DNA of 35,599 nucleotides from DATLFA01 sp039934635. GTDB taxonomy: Bacteria; Actinomycetota; Acidimicrobiia; Acidimicrobiales; WLNW01. The translations under genes and the position numbers were made by a program. Under the pieces are notes generated by a model, which saw only the letters and a list, made by a program, of their open reading frames with translations, was not told the DNA's origin and made no database searches. Positions 22,015-30,089 of this stretch are shown piece by piece. The stretch lies in contig JBDTLT010000036.1 of the NCBI GenBank assembly GCA_039934635.1, forward strand, positions 1-35,599, given 5' to 3'. The first letter of the stretch is position 1; the number at the start of each line of letters is the position of its first letter.

Positions 22015-22473
22015 GTGGCTTTCAGGCGTCGCCGAGATCGGGTGGTCGCGGCGCGCGTTTCTGTCGCACCGCCGCCCCCCCATACGAATACCGAAGATCT
22101 CGTATTCGGTCTACTGCGTCAGACCCAACATCTCAACGATCGACTGTCTCGCCTCGAAGAGCGCTTCGAGGCGAACCTCAAGGCGTCGCTGTCGCAAGCA
22201 GATTCCAACGATTTGATCGAACTGCGACTGCATTCGGCCCGACTGGCCGCCGAACTCTCGCGGGTAACCGTCGAGTTGCGCGCCGAGATCGACGATCTCG
22301 CGAGATCGCGCACCGTCGCCGAGCGCATCAGCCGGCTGGCCGAGCGCAATCCCGAACCGTCGGCCGAAGATGCGACGCCTCCGGCAGCCGCGCCCGTGCA
22401 CACCGACGTCATCAATCTGACCGAGCGCCGCGCGCGGCAATCGACCGGCTGGCAACCGATCACCGACGATTGA
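22015..22473 (+). CDS. coiled-coil hypothetical protein
   Basis: A 152-residue protein not assigned to a family. After a basic start (MAFRRRRDRVVAARV) and a short Pro stretch, residues ~27-105 form a long heptad-like coiled coil (TEDLVFGLLRQTQHLNDRLS, SARLAAELSRVTVELRAEID). The tail is Pro/Ala-rich and ends INLTERRARQSTGWQPITDD. No membrane segment is seen. GTG 22015 is chosen because it opens the frame right after the TAGCAT box; there is no ribosome site. It converges with the UPF0182 gene 30 bases away. A structural or adaptor role is possible; nothing specific can be said. Confidence 0.75.
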   Translation: MAFRRRRDRVVAARVSVAPPPPHTNTEDLVFGLLRQTQHLNDRLSRLEERFEANLKASLSQADSNDLIELRLHSARLAAELSRVTVELRAEIDDLARSRTVAERISRLAERNPEPSAEDATPPAAAPVHTDVINLTERRARQSTGWQPITDD

Positions 22474-22503
22474 TCCGCCCGCGGCGCGGCGCCACCCGCC
22501 GAT

Positions 22504-25470
22504 CTACTTCGGCGCGACGAGCGCGTTCAGCTGAGCGAGCAGCAAACGGATCTGGTCCTGGAGCTCGGCGTATCGCTTGAGGTCAGCCGCCCGCAGCGCC
22601 GTGTCGGCATCCGCATAGCGAGCTTGGATGTCTTTGACGAGTTGCTGGATCTGTGGATCAGACGTCGGCGTACCGCCCGGCGTGGTCGGCGTCGAGGGCG
22701 TCGAGGGCGTCGAGGGCTGCCCACCGAAGATGTCGTCGAACGATTGGCCGAAGAGTTTCGAGAGGGCTTGGCTGAACGAATCACCGATGGCGATCTGATC
22801 CGCGCTCGACCCATAGGCCACGATCACTTTGGACAATGCCGGCACCTTGGTGGTCACTACGTCGGCCTTCTCGTCGCCGGTCACGTAGAGCGGCAGCACG
22901 TAGAGGAACGAATTCGCGATCGGATACGTCAAGAGGTCACCAAAACGAACGGTCGTGCCCTCCGCGTTGAGCAGCGTGATTTCCTTCGAGATCTCGGGCA
23001 CGGTGTTGATGCGCGCGGCGACGATTGCCGGCCCCGCCGGCGGGTTGTCGCCGGGTAACTCGTAGACGCGCAGCTTGACGGGCTTGTCCGCGTCGTTCTG
23101 CGCCACCATCATCGCCGTGATGTTCTGTCGTCGGTTGCCCTCGTCAGCGGCGGCGCTCGACGACTTCTCCGCGAACGGTACGAATGTGCGCACGGCCACG
23201 TACGAGAGGTCGGTCTCACCCGGTAGCCGCATCTGCACGTAGTACGGGCTCACCTCGGGTTGTGACTTCGTCGTCGGTGTTGTCGTTGTCGCGAGTGAGT
23301 CGGTCGACGAGACATTCTTAGGCACCTCACGACCGGGCTCTTGGGCGATGGCCCACCAGCGAAGACCGTCGTGGAATGCACTGGCTTCGCTCACGTGATA
23401 GCGCGACCACATTGCGGTTTGCACTCGCATCAAGTCGAGCGGATAGCGGATGTGCTCGTAGAGATCGGGCGGCATCTCCGACATCGGCGAGAACAGCTGG
23501 GGGAACGCCGCCGCATACGCGGTGAGGATCGGGTCGTTCGGATCGTACTTGTAGATGTGGACCGAGCCGTCGTAGGCATCGACCGTCGCCTTGACCGAGT
23601 TGCGCACGTAATTGAAATTCGAACGCAAGCCGCTGCCGCCGGGCACACTCGACGTATCGGCCCGCTGCGAATTGGGGTAGTGACTCGACGTCGTATACCC
23701 GTCGATCATGTACACCACGTGGCCGTCGGAGACCACGGGATACGGGTCGCTGTCCCACCGGATGAATGGGGCGACCTTTTCGACGCGCTCACGAATATCA
23801 CGGATGTAGACGACCCGCGAGTTGGACGTTATGTAGCTAGAGATCAGTGGATCGATCTGACCGAAGCGCAACGCGAACATGGCGCGCCGGAAGACAGAAC
23901 CCATCTTCACGCCACCGACGCCTTGCGAGAAGATCGTTACTTCTTGATTGTTCTTGTCGAGGTAGTCGACCTCGGGCCGCGTTGCCCCGACGATGGCATA
24001 CCCGCTCAAGTCTTCGCCGAAGTAGATCTGTTGCTGGTCGAAGGGGACGACGAACTCCTCATCGATCTCGGCCGGTACGCCCTGCACCAAGAATTCGGGC
24101 AAACCCTGCGCGTTGACCCGATCGGCGTACGCGATGGCGACGCCGCTGCCGTGGGTGAAGCTGACGTGCTTCCTCTCGAACGATGCTTCACGAGAGACGT
24201 CGAGCACGCGCGCGCCGATGAGCACCTGCGTCTCCTTGCCGTCGATGAGGTACTGGTCGAGGTCGAGGCTGTCGCCCGGGAAGCGATAGATGCTCTTGAG
24301 GCCCTGTAGCGACTGAAACGTGTTGTGTACCTCGAGGGGGTCGAGCAGGCGCGCCTGTTGCAGCACATCGGCGTTGGCGCGGATATCGGCCGCGGTGATC
24401 TTGCTCGTATAGGGGAATTGACTGATCTCGATGTCTTGCCCGGGCTCGATGTTGAACGCCTCGCGCGTCGCCCGGATGTTGCGTTCGATGTAGACCTGCT
24501 CGCGCTGTGACTCGGCAGGATCGACGCGGAATCGTTGGATGAATGCCGGATAGATCGTGCCCGCAACGATGGCGACCAGTGCCCACAGCCCGACGGTGAC
24601 CACCGGGAAGACCCAACCCCTGCGCCAGATGTTGACGACGAGCAAGATGAACGAGAAGAGCGAGATCACCATCAACAAGCTGATGGCGGGCAACTGCGCC
24701 TTGACATCGGTGTAACCGGCACCGTCGACGAAGCCACGGGTCGAGCTGGTCAGCTCGTAGCGACCCAGCCAGTAGTCGGCCGCCTTGATCAGGGCCAGCA
24801 CTCCCAGCAACAACGACAGGTGCGCCTTGACCTGTGGCGTCACGCGCTGGCTGTCGCTGGCGGTGCGGCTGCGGATGCCGCCGTTGAGGAAATGCATCGT
24901 GGCGGTGACGAGGAAGATCGTGACCACCGCGGCGAACGTCCAATTCACCACGAAGCTCAAGAAGGGCAGCCGGAACACGTAGAAACCAACGTCTTTGTGG
25001 AACTGCTCGTCGACGATGTTGAACTTTTGGCTGTGCGTGAAGAGGATCCACTCGTTCCACTGCGACGAGACGCCGGATGCGGCGATCAGCGCGAAAAGGC
25101 CCGAAATCGACCACCGCACCAGACCGGCCCGGTGCCCGACGATCGCGTGATAACGCTCTCGAATCTCTTCTTCGGGGCCGGGTGGACGAAATGCCGGGGC
25201 GAGGCGGTCGGCGATCATCAGGTTGGTGAACTGCAACACGAAGAAGATGGCCAGGAAGATCAGCGTCAGGACCATCTTGGACCCGACGATGGTGCGCCAG
25301 ACGCCCGCCAGCTGTAGCGAGTCGAACCACAGGTAATCGGTGTAGAAGCCCGCAATACCCCGCAGCGACGTGAGCAACACGATCAACGCGACAACGGCGA
25401 CCAGAGCGACGATGCCGCCACGATTGGGTCGACGCAAACGAGGGCGACGCGCAGTTTCCCTACCGGGCAT
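22504..25470 (-). CDS. UPF0182 family membrane protein
   Basis: A 988-residue protein of an actinobacteria- and cyanobacteria-associated family of unknown function. A basic N-terminus (RRPRLRRPNRGG) precedes about seven membrane helices within residues 18-310 (for example GGIVALVAVVALIVLLTSL, KMVLTLIFLAIFFVLQF and LLMVISLFSFILLVVNIW). Family landmarks include FYTDYLWFDSL after the first helix, DVGFYVFRLPFL, and WNEWILF. A large extracytoplasmic domain follows (~310-880), then a Ser/Thr/Pro linker (TPSTPSTPTTPGG) and a C-terminal helical segment. Length agrees with the family. ATG 25470 is nine bases after the DivIVA-gene stop and has TAGTCT six bases upstream. It may be co-transcribed with the DivIVA gene. 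Confidence 0.95.
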   Translation of the reverse strand: MPGRETARRPRLRRPNRGGIVALVAVVALIVLLTSLRGIAGFYTDYLWFDSLQLAGVWRTIVGSKMVLTLIFLAIFFVLQFTNLMIADRLAPAFRPPGPEEEIRERYHAIVGHRAGLVRWSISGLFALIAASGVSSQWNEWILFTHSQKFNIVDEQFHKDVGFYVFRLPFLSFVVNWTFAAVVTIFLVTATMHFLNGGIRSRTASDSQRVTPQVKAHLSLLLGVLALIKAADYWLGRYELTSSTRGFVDGAGYTDVKAQLPAISLLMVISLFSFILLVVNIWRRGWVFPVVTVGLWALVAIVAGTIYPAFIQRFRVDPAESQREQVYIERNIRATREAFNIEPGQDIEISQFPYTSKITAADIRANADVLQQARLLDPLEVHNTFQSLQGLKSIYRFPGDSLDLDQYLIDGKETQVLIGARVLDVSREASFERKHVSFTHGSGVAIAYADRVNAQGLPEFLVQGVPAEIDEEFVVPFDQQQIYFGEDLSGYAIVGATRPEVDYLDKNNQEVTIFSQGVGGVKMGSVFRRAMFALRFGQIDPLISSYITSNSRVVYIRDIRERVEKVAPFIRWDSDPYPVVSDGHVVYMIDGYTTSSHYPNSQRADTSSVPGGSGLRSNFNYVRNSVKATVDAYDGSVHIYKYDPNDPILTAYAAAFPQLFSPMSEMPPDLYEHIRYPLDLMRVQTAMWSRYHVSEASAFHDGLRWWAIAQEPGREVPKNVSSTDSLATTTTPTTKSQPEVSPYYVQMRLPGETDLSYVAVRTFVPFAEKSSSAAADEGNRRQNITAMMVAQNDADKPVKLRVYELPGDNPPAGPAIVAARINTVPEISKEITLLNAEGTTVRFGDLLTYPIANSFLYVLPLYVTGDEKADVVTTKVPALSKVIVAYGSSADQIAIGDSFSQALSKLFGQSFDDIFGGQPSTPSTPSTPTTPGGTPTSDPQIQQLVKDIQARYADADTALRAADLKRYAELQDQIRLLLAQLNALVAPK

Positions 25471-25476
25471 GGGGAG

Positions 25477-25482
25477 AGACTA
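25477..25482 (-). promoter_or_regulatory. possible -10 box for UPF0182 gene
   Basis: TAGTCT on the minus strand lies six bases before the UPF0182 ATG. Its first three bases are the stop codon of the DivIVA-domain gene, so the match could be partly accidental. Confidence 0.35.
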
Positions 25483-27399
25483 CTGGCGGTCGGGAATGAC
25501 CAAGCATCGGCAGCGCTGATGTGCCGGCGGATAGGGCGAGCCGGTCGGGAACGACTGGCCCGCCGGGATCGGCCCGGCGAGTGAGTTGTCCTGACAGTCA
25601 GGACTGCAACCGCGCACGGGGTCGGTTACCCAACGCACGGACATGCCCGCGGGCGCCGCGGCGACCACGCCGGCGTTGAAGCCGGCGATTGCGAGCTCGC
25701 GGGCAACGAGGTCGGCCCGTTGCGACTTCGCCTCGCGATAGGCCGAGCGGACGCGATCGATACGTTCGTCGTCGGTGATCGTGTCGGCGAACGCCCGCTC
25801 GAGCTGAGATCGCAGGGGTGCCACCAGCGACGCGTCGATGATGCGGCGAGCCATCGGCCGCAACGATTCGTCGTCGACCGGATCGGTGAGCTCGAACATG
25901 GCGGCGCCCGCCCGGGCCAGCTCGCCGATGGTCGGGCCCAGCGAATCTTCGTAGCGCGCGGTCTGCGCGTCAGCGTCGGAAAGGATCTCTTCGAGTGTGA
26001 CCTTGCTCTTGCGCCGGCGAATCGCGTCTTGCATCTCGTTCTGCTCGTCGGTGACCGAGCGCTTGAACAGACGTGCGAGTTTTGCCTCGAACGGATCGAT
26101 CAGCGCGTCGCGCTGGGCGAACAGGTCGGGTTCACCATCGGTCTCGTCCTCGGTCGCGCTGTCCGCGACGACCGGCTCCGCGACGACCACGGCCGCCGCC
26201 GGCGCGTCGGCCGGGCCGAAGACCTCGTACGCCCGGGCCACCGCATCGCTACGCGCTTCACGGATGCGGGCGAACAGCGCGTCGACTGCGGACTCTTCGG
26301 CGGGATCGTCGATCGGCTCGACCTCGGCGTCGGCCGCGGCGGACTCGGGCTCGGGCGCGGGCGCGGGCTCGGGCTCGGCTACCTCGACCAGTTCGACCAC
26401 TTCGATCACTTCGACTTCTTCGACCACTTCGACCACTTCGACCACTTCGACTTCTGCATCGGGTCGTGTCCCCAACGCGACGTCGAGCGCCGGTACCTCC
26501 TCGGTCAACGGATCGTCGTCGTCGCTTCGCTCGTCGTCGCCCTCGGGCGCCAGCAAGGGGAGATTGGCCAGTCGCGCCAACGCAATCTCTTCTTCGAGTT
26601 GGCCGACGGTGAGTTCGGGTTCGGCTTCGAGTCGTCGGGCGGCGGCATCGGCGGCGTAGCGCGCGTTGGGCAGTGCGAGGTTGAGTTCTTCCTCGGCTTC
26701 GTCGAGCGACGTGCGCACCGCTTCGTGTGCGAGCACGAGCCGGTCGCGGGCGGCGCGCAATTGCTCGACCTGCACGCGCATCTGCTTGCGCCGACGCGCA
26801 AGGTCGCGCAAGATGCGATCACGCACCATCTGTGCTTCGGCGACGAGTTCGCGACCACGAGCACGCGCCGCGTCGATCTCGTCGGAAACCGCCTGCTCGG
26901 CGGTGGCTCGAACCAGCGCGGATTGGTCGTCCGCCGCGTTGCGCGTCGAGCGGGCATACTCGTCGGCCTGCTCCCGTACTCCTTGCGCGTAGGTCGCCGC
27001 TTCGTCGCGCACGGCGAGCGCGGCAGCGTCTGCCTCTTGGCGGGTGCGCGCACTTTCGTCGTCGGCGTCTTGACGCAACCGAGTGGACACTTCCTCGGCG
27101 CGGGCAAGGCGCTCGGCGGCGGCCTCTCGAGCCGCGTTGAGTACGCGAGCCGTCTCTTCGCCGAGCAGTTGCGTGAGGTGTTCGGGATCGGTCCGCGTTT
27201 GCTCGCGGGCGGCGCGCTCGGCATCGGCGAGACGACGTTGCAAGTCGCTTTCGCTCGCACGAAGCCGCTCGATCTCGCGTGCGACCACTGTCAAGTACGA
27301 CCGCACCTGGGCCTGGTCGAACCCTCGCCGAGTGGTCTCGAACGCCGCGCGAGTGACGGAATCGGGATCGACGCGGTCAGTTGGTCGGTCGGTGGACAT
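25480..27399 (-). CDS. DivIVA-domain protein with phage-head-morphogenesis-like C-terminus
   Basis: A 639-residue cytoplasmic protein in three parts. Residues ~15-47 are a DivIVA motif (AAFETTRRGFDQAQVRSYL), followed by a long Ala/Glu/Arg coiled coil to ~275. The middle (280-425) is acidic and low in complexity, with a Glu/Val tract (316-341). The C-terminal ~190 residues end in RADLVARELAIAGFNAG, a Trp-containing strand, Cys598 and Cys602, and PPAHQRCRC (His627, Cys630, Cys632). This pattern strongly resembles the C-terminus of Mu gpF/SPP1 gp7-type phage head proteins. DivIVA proteins mark curved membranes at poles and septa. ATG 27399 is chosen over the upstream TTG 27441 because TAGCAT lies eight bases before it and the DivIVA motif then begins at the usual place. 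The role of the fusion is unknown. Confidence 0.88.
   Translation of the reverse strand: MSTDRPTDRVDPDSVTRAAFETTRRGFDQAQVRSYLTVVAREIERLRASESDLQRRLADAERAAREQTRTDPEHLTQLLGEETARVLNAAREAAAERLARAEEVSTRLRQDADDESARTRQEADAAALAVRDEAATYAQGVREQADEYARSTRNAADDQSALVRATAEQAVSDEIDAARARGRELVAEAQMVRDRILRDLARRRKQMRVQVEQLRAARDRLVLAHEAVRTSLDEAEEELNLALPNARYAADAAARRLEAEPELTVGQLEEEIALARLANLPLLAPEGDDERSDDDDPLTEEVPALDVALGTRPDAEVEVVEVVEVVEEVEVIEVVELVEVAEPEPAPAPEPESAAADAEVEPIDDPAEESAVDALFARIREARSDAVARAYEVFGPADAPAAAVVVAEPVVADSATEDETDGEPDLFAQRDALIDPFEAKLARLFKRSVTDEQNEMQDAIRRRKSKVTLEEILSDADAQTARYEDSLGPTIGELARAGAAMFELTDPVDDESLRPMARRIIDASLVAPLRSQLERAFADTITDDERIDRVRSAYREAKSQRADLVARELAIAGFNAGVVAAAPAGMSVRWVTDPVRGCSPDCQDNSLAGPIPAGQSFPTGSPYPPAHQRCRCLVIPDRQ
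26380..26455. repeat. 9-bp-based Glu/Val-coding repeat in DivIVA-domain gene
   Basis: TTCGACCAC and close variants (TTCGATCAC, TTCGACTTC) recur about eight times in frame, coding the Glu/Val tract at residues ~316-341 of the minus-strand protein. This is the kind of tract that changes length by replication slippage. Confidence 0.8.
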
Positions 27400-27407
27400 C
27401 GGCCCCG

Positions 27408-27413
27408 ATGCTA
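27408..27413 (-). promoter_or_regulatory. -10 box for leaderless DivIVA-domain gene
   Basis: TAGCAT on the minus strand lies eight bases before the ATG at 27399; no Shine-Dalgarno sequence. Identical to the box before the coiled-coil gene at 22015. Confidence 0.4.
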
Positions 27414-27453
27414 CGAGGCCGCCGGGACCAACTGTGGGCAATACGCCAACAGC

Positions 27454-28593
27454 TCAGTTCGCGGGGGGTTTCGACCCCAAGGCGAGCTGATCGGCGTTGC
27501 CCCCGAAGTCACTCAGCGCCTTGAGCGCGCTGGCGAGATCCGTGACCGCCAGGACCTTGATCGACGTGCCCGCCTTGGCCACGGCATCGTCGTAGTTCTC
27601 GACCGGGACCAACATCAGTTCGGCCTTGGCCTTGCGCGCCGCCACGACCTTTTGCTGCACGCCGCCGATGGCGCCGACGGTGCCGTCGATCTGCATGGTG
27701 CCGGTCACGGCGATGCGATGGCCGCCGGTGAGCTCGCCCTGCGTCAGCTCGTCGATGATCGACAAGGTGAACGCCAATCCGGCCGAATCGCCGCCGACGC
27801 GACCCGAGTCGATCGACATCTCGATCGGCAGCGGGTCTTTCTGATGGATGCGGTCTTCGAGACCGACGCCCACATAACCGTGCGCTTCGCCATCGGGGCG
27901 GGTGCCGAGCACGATGGTCTCGTCGCGGGCCACCCCTTTGTCGGATTCGACGCGCAAGGTGACCGACTGGCCCGGTGTCGTGGTGCGCAGCACCGTCGTC
28001 GCGGCGTTCGCGGTGGTCACCGGGGTGCCGTTGACGGCGATGATCGTCTCACCGGCAACCAAATGGCCCTGGGACGGCGCACCATCGACGACGCTCCTGA
28101 TGCGAGCGCCCGTCGTGTCGAACACGTCATACCCGAGGTACTGCAACGCGACGAGCTCGGCGGTGGACTTCGACTGGGTCATGAGCTGCGCGTTGAACTG
28201 GGTGTTGTCGCTGTGCCCCTTGGGGAACGCCACCGACTCTTTGACCATGTCGACGTCGTCGTTGCGGTCGAGCCACCACTTCTCGAGCTTGGACATGCGA
28301 TCGACGCTGACCGTGAGGAACAAGATGTCGCCCGTCGGCGGGTACACCGTTGCGCCGCTGGTGACCTCGACGCGGTCCTCGGCGGGCGTCGCGCTGCCGG
28401 GCTTGTACGCGACGTACCCCGAACTGATCAGCGATGTGGCCAAGAGCACGACGCCGAGCAGTGCCAGCAAGAACCCGGCGAACCAGGAGGTGTGGCGCAA
28501 CCAGCGCGGCATGCGACGCCGAGCGACGGGCGCTTCGCGGTGTTCGTCCCCGCTCTCGGGAGGGCCCGGTAGCATTTCGTTCGTCGTGTCCAT
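27454..28593 (-). CDS. YlbL-like membrane PDZ / Lon-type serine protease
   Basis: A 379-residue membrane-anchored protease. One membrane helix lies at ~38-60 (FAGFLLALLGVVLLATSLI); residues ~160-230 are a PDZ domain (GARIRSVVDGAPSQGHLVAG); residues ~245-360 are a Lon-type proteolytic domain. The catalytic dyad is intact: Ser270 in GGDSAGLAF and Lys315 in IGGVQQKVVAA. The order helix-PDZ-Lon is that of YlbL of Bacillus and its actinobacterial homologues, which work at the outer face of the membrane. ATG 28593 gives a 37-residue hydrophilic tail before the helix; no clear Shine-Dalgarno sequence. It is divergent from the small membrane protein gene at 28687 and precedes the DivIVA gene on the same strand by 54 bases. 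Confidence 0.95.
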   Translation of the reverse strand: MDTTNEMLPGPPESGDEHREAPVARRRMPRWLRHTSWFAGFLLALLGVVLLATSLISSGYVAYKPGSATPAEDRVEVTSGATVYPPTGDILFLTVSVDRMSKLEKWWLDRNDDVDMVKESVAFPKGHSDNTQFNAQLMTQSKSTAELVALQYLGYDVFDTTGARIRSVVDGAPSQGHLVAGETIIAVNGTPVTTANAATTVLRTTTPGQSVTLRVESDKGVARDETIVLGTRPDGEAHGYVGVGLEDRIHQKDPLPIEMSIDSGRVGGDSAGLAFTLSIIDELTQGELTGGHRIAVTGTMQIDGTVGAIGGVQQKVVAARKAKAELMLVPVENYDDAVAKAGTSIKVLAVTDLASALKALSDFGGNADQLALGSKPPAN

Positions 28594-28686
28594 TACGTCG
28601 TGTTCCGCCGGTGCCCGTCGTTGGTCGGTGCTGTGTACTCAGCCTGCCACGGTCTGCGACAGCCGTGGTCGCGCTCAGTGGGCGCG

Positions 28687-28851
28687 ATGAGCCGGGCCGA
28701 GCCTTCCACCTACCCGCGGTGGTACGAACGGCTGCGCGCGGTGCTGGGGATCGCGGTGCTCAATGTGGTCATCGGCGTATTGATCGCCGCAGGAATCGGC
28801 GCACTGTTGTTCCTTCTCGCGTTCGCCGTCGAACTCGCGATCAGCGCCTGA
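28687..28851 (+). CDS. small single-helix membrane protein, 54 residues
   Basis: MSRAEPSTYPRWYERLRAV is followed by a long hydrophobic stretch (LGIAVLNVVIGVLIAAGIGA continuing to FAVELAISA) long enough for one or two membrane passes. No family is recognised. ATG 28687 is the natural start; the upstream part of the open frame has mixed composition unlike a membrane protein. No ribosome site or good -10 box is visible nearby. It is divergent from the YlbL-like gene and ends 11 bases before the convergent gene at 28863. The hydrophobic pattern and tight packing support it. Confidence 0.65.
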   Translation: MSRAEPSTYPRWYERLRAVLGIAVLNVVIGVLIAAGIGALLFLLAFAVELAISA

Positions 28852-28862
28852 CCGCCACCACC

Positions 28863-29321
28863 TCAGCGGCCGAAGAGGCCTCGGCGGCTGCCGACGATGG
28901 CGTCCTCGTCGTGCGGCTCGCTCTCATAGGCGATCGGTGCGACGTCGTAGGCCATCGGCGCCACCGGAGCGGGGGGTGGCGGAGGGGGCGGAGGGGGCGG
29001 CGCGACCATCGAAGGCACCTCAGTGGCCGCGGCCGCGGGCGTGGCCGTCCACGGCGTGCCCTCGACGGAAGGCGCCTCGGTGAGCGGTGGCGCGGCAACG
29101 ATCGGTGGTGCCGGCTCGGTCGCGATGGCGGTCACCGGCAATTCGACGCGGAAGTACGGCTTGATCTCGAACTTCACTTCTTCGAGGCGATAGATCTGCG
29201 CGCCGTCGATGCTCTGATCGTTGCGCAGCCGTTCGACTTCGGCGACCGCGTCGTTCAGTTCTTCGCAGCGCCCGAACGCCGAACTGCCGTCGAGCCCGGT
29301 GTACAGCACCATGTATGACAC
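28863..29321 (-). CDS. hypothetical protein with proline-rich tail
   Basis: A 152-residue protein not assigned to a family. Residues 1-60 look like a small alpha/beta domain (VLYTGLDGSSAFGRCEELND, then AEVERLRNDQSIDGAQIYRL and a strand around EIKPYFRVEL). The rest is disordered: Ala/Pro/Thr-rich, with ten consecutive prolines (DNA 28971-29000), then an acidic stretch and SRRGLFGR at the end. GTG 29321 is chosen because AAAGGAG (minus strand, 29334-29328) lies six bases upstream; ATG 29312 is an alternative. It is divergent from the HEAT-repeat gene. The Pro tail suggests a protein-protein contact role, which is inference only. Confidence 0.75.
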   Translation of the reverse strand: MSYMVLYTGLDGSSAFGRCEELNDAVAEVERLRNDQSIDGAQIYRLEEVKFEIKPYFRVELPVTAIATEPAPPIVAAPPLTEAPSVEGTPWTATPAAAATEVPSMVAPPPPPPPPPPAPVAPMAYDVAPIAYESEPHDEDAIVGSRRGLFGR

Positions 29322-29462
29322 GGCTGGCTCCTTTGGATCACACGATGAGTTGCATTGAGAATCGGCATCTCATCGGCGGAGTTGAGAGCAAACTTCTACG
29401 ACCAGCTTGGATACCGTCGTTCGACGATGGCAAAGCCTCGAGAAGTCGAGAGGAGGGCCAAC

Positions 29463-30089
29463 GTGAGCGCAGAGTCCACTGCCGATCGCATCCGCGCGAT
29501 TGCGGTCGCGGCGCACGGGGGCGATCCCGGGCCGGCCGAAGCCGCCCGATCCGACGACGACCCGTTGGTGCGGGTCGCCGCGCTGGGCGCGCTCGACCGC
29601 TGTGGCGCGCTCGACGACGCGACGCTGCGTGACGCGCTGGGCGATCCCGCGCCCCGCGTGCGCCGGCGGGCCTGTGAGTTGGCGGCACGCCACCCCGACG
29701 CCTCCGTGCTGGCCGCCCTGGCCGACGACGATCCGCTCGTCGCCGAAGCCGCCGCCTGGGCGCTCGGCGAGCACGCCGCCGCAGTCGCGCCCGGCTCGGT
29801 GGCCGCCCTGGCCGATGTCGTGAAGCGACATCCCGAAGCACTCGTCCGCGAGGCCGCGGCAGCCGCGCTCGGCGCGATCGGTGATCCCGCGGGCTTGCCG
29901 GCGATACTCGCCGCCGTACGCGATGTGGTCACCGTTCGCCGGCGCGCCGTGCTCGCCCTCGCACCGTTCGAGGGGCCAGACGTCGTTGCCGCGCTCGAAC
30001 AAGCGGCGGGCGACCGCGATTGGCAAGTGCGCAATGCCGCGAACGACTTGTTGCCGTTCGTTACCGCGCCCGAGGACGAGCATCCATGA
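29463..30089 (+). CDS. HEAT-repeat protein
   Basis: A 208-residue all-helical protein made of about six HEAT-like repeats of ~31 residues, each with the pattern Asp-Pro/Asp-Pro-Leu-Val-Arg then Ala-Leu: DPLVRVAALGALDR, APRVRRRACELAARH, DPLVAEAAAWALGE, EALVREAAAAALGAIGD, VTVRRRAVLALAPFEG and DWQVRNAANDLLPF. Such proteins are scaffolds or, in some bacteria, phycobilin-lyase-like; no catalytic motif is seen. GTG 29463 is chosen because a strong AGGAGGG (29451-29457) lies five bases upstream. ATG 29427 would add 12 residues and lacks a comparable site. The 3' end overlaps the convergent mreB gene by 29 bases. Confidence 0.86.
   Translation: MSAESTADRIRAIAVAAHGGDPGPAEAARSDDDPLVRVAALGALDRCGALDDATLRDALGDPAPRVRRRACELAARHPDASVLAALADDDPLVAEAAAWALGEHAAAVAPGSVAALADVVKRHPEALVREAAAAALGAIGDPAGLPAILAAVRDVVTVRRRAVLALAPFEGPDVVAALEQAAGDRDWQVRNAANDLLPFVTAPEDEHP

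Noticed and set aside
23341..24309. 322-codon open frame on the plus strand inside the UPF0182 gene
   Set aside because: Antisense to UPF0182 sequence that matches its family over the full length.
26380..26455. Possible CRISPR-like repeat array
   Set aside because: The unit is 9 bases with no unique spacers, stays in frame inside a gene, and codes a Glu/Val tract.
25720..28572. 950-codon open frame on the plus strand
   Set aside because: It is antisense to the DivIVA-domain and YlbL-like genes, whose minus-strand translations show clear domains. Its own translation is low-complexity (Gly/Arg/His/Phe-rich) and arises from high GC at the third codon position.
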